Below, in pieces: positions 1-6,849 of a stretch of DNA of 8,214 bases. The notes under the pieces are model-generated. The model was not told the DNA's origin. It did not search any database and was given only the letters and a program-made list of their open reading frames with translations. The translations under genes were made by a program, and so were the position numbers. Source of the DNA: Cyanobacteria bacterium OH_CFB_184 (lineage in GTDB: Bacteria; Cyanobacteriota; Vampirovibrionia; Gastranaerophilales; Gastranaerophilaceae); NCBI GenBank assembly GCA_023414155.1, contig JAEZOG010000099.1, positions 1 through 8,214 of the forward strand, in the 5' to 3' direction. The number at the start of each line of letters is the position of its first letter. Within the stretch, counting starts at the first letter, position 1.

Positions 1-2559
1 CTTTTTGGTGAGTGTTCTCCTTTAACTCAAATAAATAACTTTGGATTTTTGCAAGATGCGTTTTTAAGATTGTTGTCTTTGCCTACTTTTATTACAAATC
101 CAGAACTTTTTGTGAAAAATAATAAAAAAGTTTTTGAAAATATCTTTGGATTGCTTTCATCTGAAGAAGTTGTTGATTTTATGAATTTCTTATACCCTTC
201 AAAGAAAGGCTGTTTTGAGGATATTCTAAATAATAAGGAAAATACTTTTGCAATCCTTGAAAAAGTTGTAACTTCAATAGTAAACAAAAATAAACTTCTT
301 GTTGTTATCGATGATTTTGATTTAATAGATGGTGCTTCTTATGAGTTCTTGATGTACTTAGTTGAGAAAAAAGGCTTCTTTGACAAAGGAATGAAATTGC
401 TTGTGGCATATAAAGAAAGAAGAGTTGCTCAAAGTTATTTCTATTCAAATACATTGAGTGAAAGTGTTTTTGAGACTGTATTCTTAGAGAATCTTCCTCA
501 AGAACAAATCGAAACTTTTGTTGGTAATTTCTTAAACAATAACCTGGAAGTATTGCCGTTGAGCGTAAGAGAATCAATTTATAAAAATTCTAAAGGAAGC
601 GCGGCATTTGTAGAGCAGGTTATGTCGCTTCTTTATGACAAAAAATATTTAAGCATCCAAGATGGTCAGATTGCCTTTAATAACAGGCAAGAAGAGCTAC
701 TGATACTACCTTCTAAAGTTGAAGAGATAATTCAATCAAGATTAAAAACATTATCTCCTCTTTTAAGAAGCGTCTTGTATTGCGCTTCTATTATCGGTTA
801 CAAGTTTGATCTTCAAATTCTTGTAAATGCTATGAACCTTCCTGAAGATCAGCTAAATGCTGTGATGAAAGAATTAAGAGAAAGATTATTTATAGTCCCT
901 GTAAATGATTACACCTATGCTTTTAAAGGGCTGTCCTTGTGGCGTTATATATTTGAAGAAGCTAAATCAGATGAGCTCTTCTTCAATGACAATAAAAAGA
1001 TATACAGTGTGATACAGGCATGTGTGCTTTCTAATAATTCTATGAAAGCAATCATCGCTCAAAATCTTGCTGATCCAAAAGCTTTGTTTGATATTTGGCA
1101 AGAAAATGCCGAGCTGACAGCATATATTGGGGATGTGAATCTTTATGTCATCTCTCAAAAACAGCGTTTAAAGATACTTAGCGATAATAACTTCGACAAT
1201 TCTATCGATAAGTATAATCAAATATGTGAGCAAATAGGTAAGCTCATTTATACTTCTAACCCAGCAGAAGCTATTACTTACTTGTCTAATGTTATTGCAA
1301 ATGCTAAAAAGACTCAAAATGCAGTTAAAACCGTTGATTTGTCTGGGTATTTGGTCTCAAGTTGCTATTTAAGCGGTAATTACCATGGGGTTGTTGAAGC
1401 GGTTAATTTGGTTCTTGGTATAGTAGAAAATACTTCTTCACCAGTTGAAGTTGCGCTTATAAAATCAAGAAAGTTAAAAGCTCTACAAAATATCGGCAAT
1501 TGCGAAGAAGTAGTTATGATCGCCAAGAACGAAGTGATTCCTGTATTAGAAGAGGCTCTTTCTAAAACGATGATCACAAAAACGGTTTCTCTTGGAACTA
1601 TTTTTGAAGGCTGGTTGGAAACAACTTTAACTCTTGCAAATGCCTATGCTCTTCAAGGAAATGATCAGGGATTTGAGCTTTTGGAAAATGTCCTTGAAGT
1701 GATGAAGGCAAATGGCATTGAAAACAAATATTATGAGACAAAGTTGGCTCTTACAAAAGCATTGTTATTCACGGTTGTTGGGAAAGTAAAAGAGTCATAT
1801 TACATTCTTTCAGATATAACTAAAGCCTACAAAAATGAAGTTTTAAACGATGAATTTATGTCTCAGTGGAATTTGATCCATGTGTTAAACCAAATTTCGA
1901 CAAATAACTTTGATAAGCTAAAAGAAGAATTGTTCTCACTTGTCACTTTTGCAAATAATACAAACGATAATTTCTTAAAAAATATTTTAAAAACTATTTT
2001 AGGCTATATTATTCACAAAGACGGAAATCTTTCAAAAGCGTTAGAAATCTATAACGAAGAAATAACATACTTTGCAAAAGAAAAAGTGGCAATCGGTGCT
2101 TTACTGTGTTGGTATTTGATTGCGCATATAGATTTGACTTTAGATGGTGCTGATAAAGCTTTGGATATTTCAATGAAAGCTCTTGAAGTAGCTCAAAATC
2201 CAAAAATAAACAACCATAATTTCTCAGTATACCTGCAAAAGTTTATTGCTGAAATATATATGATAAAAGGTGATTTGGATTCTACTAAAATGTATCTTGA
2301 AAAATCATTGTTGATTGCAAAACAATATGGATTAAAATATGCTCAAGTTCAGTTATATCTGTCGTTTGCTAAATATTTAGAGGAAACTATTTCATTAAAA
2401 CCAGTGAACAAACCTGATATTGCAAGAAATGTCCTTAAGACATATGGTTTTGCATTGAGTCTGGCTTTAGAACTCGATTTGGAGAATTTAATCGCTGACG
2501 TGAATAAGTCAAAATCAGCGTTTAAAACATATTGCCAGTTAAATTCTATACAGTATTAA
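1..2559 (+). CDS. AAA/STAND-type signalling ATPase with TPR-like C-terminal region (5' end missing)
   Basis: The reading frame is open from the first base, so this is the last 852 codons of a longer gene; the TTG at 49 is probably not the real start. The fragment opens just after the expected Walker A, with a Gly-Glu-Cys-x-Pro stretch (residues 3-7) typical of the AAA_16/predictive-ATPase module. A clear Walker B follows, LLVVIDDFD at residues 99-107. A MalT/LuxR-like winged-helix segment lies at about residues 246-322. The remainder is helical and repeat-like, with TPR-like helix pairs most visible at residues 690-790. Relatives of this architecture often carry an N-terminal Ser/Thr kinase or adenylate/guanylate cyclase domain and act as signal-transduction ATPases. 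That domain and Walker A would lie upstream, so the effector is unknown. No membrane segment or signal peptide is seen. The stop abuts the 2561 hairpin. The ATPase assignment is fairly sure; the biological role is not known. Confidence 0.8.
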   Translation, partial: LFGECSPLTQINNFGFLQDAFLRLLSLPTFITNPELFVKNNKKVFENIFGLLSSEEVVDFMNFLYPSKKGCFEDILNNKENTFAILEKVVTSIVNKNKLLVVIDDFDLIDGASYEFLMYLVEKKGFFDKGMKLLVAYKERRVAQSYFYSNTLSESVFETVFLENLPQEQIETFVGNFLNNNLEVLPLSVRESIYKNSKGSAAFVEQVMSLLYDKKYLSIQDGQIAFNNRQEELLILPSKVEEIIQSRLKTLSPLLRSVLYCASIIGYKFDLQILVNAMNLPEDQLNAVMKELRERLFIVPVNDYTYAFKGLSLWRYIFEEAKSDELFFNDNKKIYSVIQACVLSNNSMKAIIAQNLADPKALFDIWQENAELTAYIGDVNLYVISQKQRLKILSDNNFDNSIDKYNQICEQIGKLIYTSNPAEAITYLSNVIANAKKTQNAVKTVDLSGYLVSSCYLSGNYHGVVEAVNLVLGIVENTSSPVEVALIKSRKLKALQNIGNCEEVVMIAKNEVIPVLEEALSKTMITKTVSLGTIFEGWLETTLTLANAYALQGNDQGFELLENVLEVMKANGIENKYYETKLALTKALLFTVVGKVKESYYILSDITKAYKNEVLNDEFMSQWNLIHVLNQISTNNFDKLKEELFSLVTFANNTNDNFLKNILKTILGYIIHKDGNLSKALEIYNEEITYFAKEKVAIGALLCWYLIAHIDLTLDGADKALDISMKALEVAQNPKINNHNFSVYLQKFIAEIYMIKGDLDSTKMYLEKSLLIAKQYGLKYAQVQLYLSFAKYLEETISLKPVNKPDIARNVLKTYGFALSLALELDLENLIADVNKSKSAFKTYCQLNSIQY

Positions 2560-2560
2560 A

Positions 2561-2586
2561 AAAGCGGAAGTTTTACCTTCCGCTTT
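2561..2586 (-). terminator. Convergent intrinsic terminator, best on the minus strand
   Basis: A perfect 10-bp stem (AAAGCGGAAG / CTTCCGCTTT) encloses a 6-nt loop. Read on the minus strand, the stem runs into six consecutive T (complement of the A-run 2558-2563), giving a textbook rho-independent terminator for the FAD-enzyme transcript that ends at 2609. On the plus strand the hairpin directly follows the ATPase stop codon but has only three T, all inside the stem, so termination there would be weaker. It probably serves both convergent genes. Confidence 0.88.
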
Positions 2587-2608
2587 AAATTTATAATTTG
2601 TTGTTTTT

Positions 2609-3982
2609 TTATTTAGAACAAATAACTTGTGCTACGTGGATACCTGAAGCTGAAGCTTGAAGCAATCCTCTTGTCACTCCTGCTCCATCACCTATTGTAT
2701 ATAGGTTTTTGACGCCTTCAGTTTCAAGATCATTTGTTAATTTAACTCTTGCACTGTAGAATTTAACTTCAATACCGTATAAAAGAGTGTATCTAGAAGC
2801 CACACCAGGTGCTATTTTGTCTAACGCATATAGCATTTCGATTATGCTCAACATTTGTCTGTAAGGAATAACCAAGCTCAAGTCTCCTGGAGTTGCGCAA
2901 GTTAAGGTTGGAGTTATTATGCTTGAAGCAATTCTTTCAGGAGTTGATCTTCTACCGTCTAAAAGATCGCCGAATCTTTGAACAAGTACACCACCAGATA
3001 GCATATTAGCTAATCTTGCAACGTGTTGACCGTATGCGATTGGTTCTTTAAACGGTTCAGTGAATTTTTTACTAACAAGCAATGCAAAGTTTGTATTAGG
3101 TGTCTTTTTATTTGCATAACTGTGACCGTTTACTGTCGAAATACCGTTGTAATTCTCCATAACAACTTCACCGCATGGGTTCATACAGAATGTTCTGACT
3201 TCATCACCAAAAGTCGGTGAATAATAGACCAATTTTGACTCATAAAGTTTATCAGTTATATCTTGCATTACAGGTGCTGGAAGCTCAACTCTGACACCGA
3301 TATCAACAGCGTTACTTACCATTCCTATTTTGTGAGATTGAAATTCTTTTGTAAGCCAATCAGCACCTTCTCTACCTGGTGCAATAATTATGTGATCAGC
3401 GTATATTGTCTGATTGTCAGATGTTGTGAAACCTTTAACCTGTTCATTTTCAACTATAAGATTTTTAGCGCTTACGTTGTTTAATATTGTAATCTTATCC
3501 ATTAAGTAGTCTTGCATATGTTTTAAAACATCAAGGCTTCTTTCTGTACCTAAGTGTCTTACAGGTGAGTGAACCAGTTTTAGTTCAGCCATGACTGCTG
3601 CTCTTTCGATTTCTGCAAAGACTTCTCTATCTAAACCAAAAATTTCTTCTGTAGCACCGTGTTCAAGATACAAGCTATCAGAGTATCTTAATAAATCCTC
3701 TACTTTATTTCTAGGCATATAATCTGTTAAGTGTCCGCCCACATCAGGAGTAAGTGTCAATTTGCCGTCAGAGAATGCTCCAGCTCCACCCCATCCGCAT
3801 AGTAATCCGCATTTTTTACATGTTGGGCATTTATCATAACCTTCTCTTAAAAGGCATTTTCTATTCTCAATTTTTTGTCCTTTTTCAACCAGGACAACTT
3901 TCCACTCAGGTTTTAATTTTGTTATCTCAAGCGCTGCAAAAATCCCAGCCGGGCCTGCTCCTATAATCGCTACATTATACAT
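2609..3982 (-). CDS. FAD-dependent dehydrogenase/oxidoreductase, COG2509-like, with cysteine cluster
   Basis: This 457-residue flavoprotein begins with a Rossmann dinucleotide-binding motif, IIGAGPAG (residues 6-13), followed by an acidic strand end (VEKG, 32-35). It closes with a second FAD-contact motif, TIGDGAGVTRGL (429-440). Between them sits a signature segment, CGWGGAGAFSDGKL (62-75), that I recognise from the uncharacterised FAD-dependent dehydrogenase family COG2509. Just before it are Cys43, Cys52, Cys55, Cys58 and Cys62; the last four are spaced C-x2-C-x2-C-x3-C, like a [4Fe-4S] ligand set. Substrate and partner are unknown for the family. The ATG is supported by GGAG (complement of 3989-3992) six bases upstream. 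The gene lies 124 nt downstream of acsC on the same strand with no visible terminator between, so co-transcription is possible. I see no convincing promoter of its own. Transcription ends at the 2561 hairpin. Soluble and cytoplasmic by appearance. Confidence 0.85.
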   Translation of the reverse strand: MYNVAIIGAGPAGIFAALEITKLKPEWKVVLVEKGQKIENRKCLLREGYDKCPTCKKCGLLCGWGGAGAFSDGKLTLTPDVGGHLTDYMPRNKVEDLLRYSDSLYLEHGATEEIFGLDREVFAEIERAAVMAELKLVHSPVRHLGTERSLDVLKHMQDYLMDKITILNNVSAKNLIVENEQVKGFTTSDNQTIYADHIIIAPGREGADWLTKEFQSHKIGMVSNAVDIGVRVELPAPVMQDITDKLYESKLVYYSPTFGDEVRTFCMNPCGEVVMENYNGISTVNGHSYANKKTPNTNFALLVSKKFTEPFKEPIAYGQHVARLANMLSGGVLVQRFGDLLDGRRSTPERIASSIITPTLTCATPGDLSLVIPYRQMLSIIEMLYALDKIAPGVASRYTLLYGIEVKFYSARVKLTNDLETEGVKNLYTIGDGAGVTRGLLQASASGIHVAQVICSK

Positions 3983-4106
3983 CCTTCACTCCGTTTTCTT
4001 GTTTTGTGCCAATCGATTTTTGTAGTGTTTTTAAATAAACACCATTAGGAATTTTAGCGCAAAAACCAAAACTTTTAAATGTTAGCGAAACAATTCTTAA
4101 AATGAA

Positions 4107-5408
4107 TTAAATAATCTTACCATTCTTAACAAAATCTTGGAGCTGGTAAGCTTCATTTGGACCGACTATTATTTCCCAGCCTTCTATTGCTTCTTCTAGT
4201 TCTTCTTTTAAATGTGACAATAAACCTGGAATAATTAACTTTTTATTTTTAACTTCTTGAAGCTTTGTGCTTTCTTTTACAATTTTAGCTGCCATTTCAG
4301 GTGTAAATTTTTCTGCAGACCAAGCAGTAAGCACGCTCATTCCTTCTGATGGTGTAATGATCATATAAGTTGGGATTTCTGATGATTCTATTTCGCTTAG
4401 TACAGCAAAATAAGTGAGCGCGAAGTTTGTTGTCATAATCACTATAGCGTTTTCATCAGGTTCATTTACTTCATAGACTTTAGATTCTACCTGAAGCGGT
4501 TTTTGTGGATCCGTATATAGGTTTTGCCTTAGTGTGAATATCGTTGACAGCATTGCCTCATTAAATATATCTATTATTATGATGTTTGAGTATCTGCACA
4601 TTAACAATGAGGCTATAGCCGTAGCATTGTATGGGTTTTGCTCTTTTATCCTTGTCATCACTGGATAGGCAAATGGTTCAGCTTTTTCAAGTATTGCCAT
4701 TCTCCTTAAAAGCGTTAGTTCTTCAAGGATTTGCTGCGTGTTTTTTTCTTCGCAATTTATGTTTAAAACAATATTCTTGCATCCTTTTTCTATAAGTGAA
4801 GAGCTGCTTTTTTCAATATCTTGGATAACATTACCTTGAGCGCAATATATCGTTTCATCATCAATAACTTTTGAAGAATTTATTATCGGATAAAATTCTT
4901 TTGTTCTAATAACAGTTTCTTCATTTTCAGTTGTTATGATTAGCCCCAGACCATATTTATTTATTAGTTCAGCTTTTGCTGCCGCATCACCATTATCAAT
5001 AAGATGAATCGCATCGATTTTATAAGTTTCACCTATTCTTTCTATTGAATAGTTTTTGATTTTTTCTAGTTTTGAATCAAAATACTTATCGTCAGATTCT
5101 AACGTTATTGCAATTACAGTCGGGTTTACAAATGTTTTTTCATGCCTGAACATCACGATTTCACTGCCTGTTTTAATTTTTTTGTCAGGCCCAAAAGCAA
5201 TTTCGTGTTGTTGAATTTTTAGAGCTTCTTTTAGTATGTCTATAAGTCCAGTCGGTGCATAAGGGCATTTTGAAATGTCTGCTTGTTTTTTAGCTACTTT
5301 AAGAGCAAAAGCCATGCAGGTTGGGAAGCCGCATTTTTTGCAGTTAGCTTCAGGCAATTTTTTTGCACTTGGCAAATATTTGAATATATTTAATCCGCTT
5401 AATTCCAT
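4107..5408 (-). CDS. acsC: Corrinoid iron-sulfur protein large (gamma) subunit, acetyl-CoA synthase complex
   Basis: AcsC/CdhE carries the [4Fe-4S] cluster and the cobalamin-binding domain of the corrinoid iron-sulfur protein, which shuttles a methyl group to acetyl-CoA synthase in the Wood-Ljungdahl pathway. The N-terminus has four cysteines at 23, 26, 31 and 48 (C-x2-C-x4-C-x16-C), the spacing known for this subunit. The TIM-barrel entry motif RHEKTFVNP is at about 88-96. A C-terminal corrinoid-binding domain follows, with TTNFALTYFAVL, EGMSVLTAW, KKLIIPGLL and the closing VGPNEAYQL segment. At 433 residues it is close to the usual roughly 445. No disruption is seen and all four cluster ligands are present. 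The start overlaps the end of acsD by 10 nt and has a strong Shine-Dalgarno inside acsD, indicating coupled translation of the two subunits. No CO dehydrogenase, synthase or methyltransferase gene lies in this window. Family assignment is secure; participation in a full pathway is inferred. Confidence 0.93.
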   Translation of the reverse strand: MELSGLNIFKYLPSAKKLPEANCKKCGFPTCMAFALKVAKKQADISKCPYAPTGLIDILKEALKIQQHEIAFGPDKKIKTGSEIVMFRHEKTFVNPTVIAITLESDDKYFDSKLEKIKNYSIERIGETYKIDAIHLIDNGDAAAKAELINKYGLGLIITTENEETVIRTKEFYPIINSSKVIDDETIYCAQGNVIQDIEKSSSSLIEKGCKNIVLNINCEEKNTQQILEELTLLRRMAILEKAEPFAYPVMTRIKEQNPYNATAIASLLMCRYSNIIIIDIFNEAMLSTIFTLRQNLYTDPQKPLQVESKVYEVNEPDENAIVIMTTNFALTYFAVLSEIESSEIPTYMIITPSEGMSVLTAWSAEKFTPEMAAKIVKESTKLQEVKNKKLIIPGLLSHLKEELEEAIEGWEIIVGPNEAYQLQDFVKNGKII

Positions 5409-6304
5409 AAAATCTCCTTTAGGGTTTTAATGGACTCAGGATGATAGAGAACGACAATGTTTGCTCCGGCTGATATAACAGCAGATGCTGTAGAAATTTC
5501 CCACATTATTGCCCTTTGTTCATACTCGCCCCAATTTTCATTGAAATTAGAGGATTTAGCTTCTTTTGCTTTGAAGGTTTCTTCGCCGACAAATGTTATA
5601 ATTGGCATATTCAACATTGTGTCACCGTCAAACCCGGCCTGTTTGATTTTTTCAATTATGCTATAGGCATAATCAAGCCCATAGCCTAATGCGCCCATCT
5701 CAGGGTCAATTAAAATTCTATTAGAATCAAGTCCACAATCACTTGATAAAATATTTAATTCTTTTGCCAGATTGATGTCTATAGGTGATCTTAAGGCCAA
5801 AATGTGATTATTCTTTATTGTGTTTGGGATTATATTTTCATAATTTGATTCTTCAGCGTATGCAATAATCAGCTGGCTATCAATCTCTTTTGCAATCTCT
5901 GATAAAAGCAACTTGTTTGTATTCTTACTGTCAGAACCCTTTATAATTATCGGCTTTTGATTGTCTTTTAGTATCATTTTTAAGTTTAGTATTATTTGTG
6001 AAAGTTCAGTTTCAATTTTGTTTTCTTGAACTTCTATGTGTATACAAATTAAGTCACATCCAGTGTTTTGCGCTTTTTTAAATAGATTAAAAAAGGATAT
6101 GTTATTTTCTCCCCAATAATCTTTTAGAATTTGAGGATAACTTTTGTCTGTAAAGTATGGAATTTCAAGAGCAAATAAAGGTTTTGTCTTGTTCTCATTT
6201 TCTTTCATAAAAGGTATAGAAGAGTCATTTCCAATTTTTAAAGAATTAAAATCAATTTCTCTTACTTTTGTTTTTATGTCTTTTTTTATATTTTTAACTT
6301 CCAT
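5399..6304 (-). CDS. acsD: Corrinoid iron-sulfur protein small (delta) subunit, acetyl-CoA synthase complex
   Basis: AcsD/CdhD is the TIM-barrel partner of AcsC in the corrinoid iron-sulfur heterodimer. It helps hold the cobalamin that accepts a methyl group from methyl-tetrahydrofolate. Recognisable family segments are GNDSSIPF (25-32), LRSPIDIN (171-178), IDPEMGALGYGLDY (199-212), MPIITFVGEE (233-242) and WGEYEQRAIMWE (258-269), then a C-terminal AGANIVVLYHPE (279-290). The length of 301 is slightly below the usual 310-320. The lysine-rich first 20 residues are not conserved, but the next in-frame Met is at 33, inside the family match, so this start is favoured. No Shine-Dalgarno precedes it; a TTGACA promoter is placed so that transcription would begin at or next to the ATG. 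It is the first gene of a minus-strand unit with acsC, divergent from rlmH. The order delta-then-gamma matches archaeal cdhDE rather than the Moorella acsC...acsD order. Confidence 0.92.
   Translation of the reverse strand: MEVKNIKKDIKTKVREIDFNSLKIGNDSSIPFMKENENKTKPLFALEIPYFTDKSYPQILKDYWGENNISFFNLFKKAQNTGCDLICIHIEVQENKIETELSQIILNLKMILKDNQKPIIIKGSDSKNTNKLLLSEIAKEIDSQLIIAYAEESNYENIIPNTIKNNHILALRSPIDINLAKELNILSSDCGLDSNRILIDPEMGALGYGLDYAYSIIEKIKQAGFDGDTMLNMPIITFVGEETFKAKEAKSSNFNENWGEYEQRAIMWEISTASAVISAGANIVVLYHPESIKTLKEILWN
5414..5420 (-). promoter_or_regulatory. Ribosome binding site of acsC inside acsD
   Basis: On the minus strand AAAGGAG lies five bases before the acsC ATG and within the last codons of acsD. 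The acsC start and acsD stop share the ten bases ATGGAATTAA. This strong site together with the overlap suggests the two subunits are made in a coupled way, as expected for a 1:1 heterodimer. Confidence 0.8.
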
Positions 6305-6310
6305 AAATTA

Positions 6311-6339
6311 ATCGTATGAATAAAATGTAGCCGTGTCAA
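6311..6339 (-). promoter_or_regulatory. Sigma70-type promoter of acsD-acsC, predicted leaderless start
   Basis: Read on the minus strand: a perfect TTGACA (-35, 6339-6334), a 17-nt spacer, and TACGAT (-10, 6316-6311; 4 of 6 with the key T, A and final T kept). Only six bases (TAATTT) lie between the -10 box and the acsD ATG. A transcript starting about seven bases after the -10 would begin at the A of the start codon, which agrees with the lack of a Shine-Dalgarno. Confidence 0.62.
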
Positions 6340-6360
6340 TTTTCTATAATTATTTTCTTG

Positions 6361-6366
6361 TATAAT
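6361..6366 (+). promoter_or_regulatory. -10 box of rlmH promoter, predicted leaderless start
   Basis: A perfect TATAAT is followed by six bases (GTGTGA) and then the rlmH ATG, the same geometry as the divergent acsD promoter. No ribosome binding site fits upstream of the ATG. A second perfect TATAAT at 6345-6350 could act instead and would give a leader of about 16 nt, still without a Shine-Dalgarno. I find no good -35 at 16-18 bases from either box, so the exact start is uncertain. Confidence 0.5.
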
Positions 6367-6372
6367 GTGTGA

Positions 6373-6843
6373 ATGAACATAAAAATTATCGCAGTTGGAA
6401 AAATAAAAGAACAGTTTTTTAAATCAGCTATAGCTGAGTTTGAAAAGAGATTGAGACCATATTGTTCGTTGTCTGTAGTAGAGGTTCCTGCTGAAAATAT
6501 TTATGATGAAAGTTTATACGATAAATATAAAGAATCAGAAGCAGAAAAAATACTTCAATACGTAAAACAGGATTCTTACGTTGTAACGCTTGAAATCAAC
6601 GGTAAAAACCTTTCTTCAGAAGCATTTGCAGAAAAAATTAAAGAAATTTCAACCTCAGGCATAAATGAAATAATTTTTATTATAGGTGGAGCTAATGGTT
6701 TGCACAAAAAGGTTTCTGCTATCTCAAATTTAAAATTAAGTTTTTCAAAAATGACTTTTACGCACCAAATGATAAGGCTAATCTTGATAGAGCAGATATA
6801 CCGCGCGTACAAAATTAACCTTAATGAACCTTATCACCGTTAG
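6373..6843 (+). CDS. rlmH: 23S rRNA (pseudouridine-1915-N3)-methyltransferase RlmH
   Basis: RlmH methylates pseudouridine 1915 in helix 69 of 23S rRNA using S-adenosylmethionine, acting on assembled 70S ribosomes. The 156-residue length matches the family. It starts with the usual MNIKIIAVGKIKE strand-loop and contains the SAM-loop glycines in FIIGGANGL (102-110). The knotted SPOUT C-terminal segment SKMTFTHQMIRLILIEQIYRAYKI follows at 125-148, and the protein ends in the invariant Tyr-His-Arg (154-156). GGANGL differs slightly from the commoner GG-x-x-GL forms but keeps both glycine pairs. The gene stands alone on the plus strand, divergent from acsD and convergent with the LysM gene, its stop only 6 nt from that gene's stop. 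No terminator hairpin is visible after it. The ATG is not preceded by a Shine-Dalgarno; see the TATAAT at 6361. Identification is secure. Confidence 0.96.
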   Translation: MNIKIIAVGKIKEQFFKSAIAEFEKRLRPYCSLSVVEVPAENIYDESLYDKYKESEAEKILQYVKQDSYVVTLEINGKNLSSEAFAEKIKEISTSGINEIIFIIGGANGLHKKVSAISNLKLSFSKMTFTHQMIRLILIEQIYRAYKINLNEPYHR

Positions 6844-6849
6844 TTAGTA

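Noticed and set aside
305..577. Minus-strand open frame inside the ATPase gene, and similar long frames antisense to the other genes.
   Set aside because: They lie wholly within strongly supported genes on the other strand and have no recognisable motifs; they are coding shadows.
4025..4042. GTGTTT/AAACAC 6-bp hairpin between acsC and the FAD enzyme, considered as an acsC terminator or operator.
   Set aside because: The stem is short and AT-rich, and on the minus strand no T-run follows it. It does not support termination, and as an operator it is no better than chance in this composition.
4054..4087. Two direct TTAGCG copies 28 bp apart in the acsC-FAD enzyme gap.
   Set aside because: Six-base repeats in a 124-nt AT-rich gap are weak evidence, with no promoter elements clearly placed around them.
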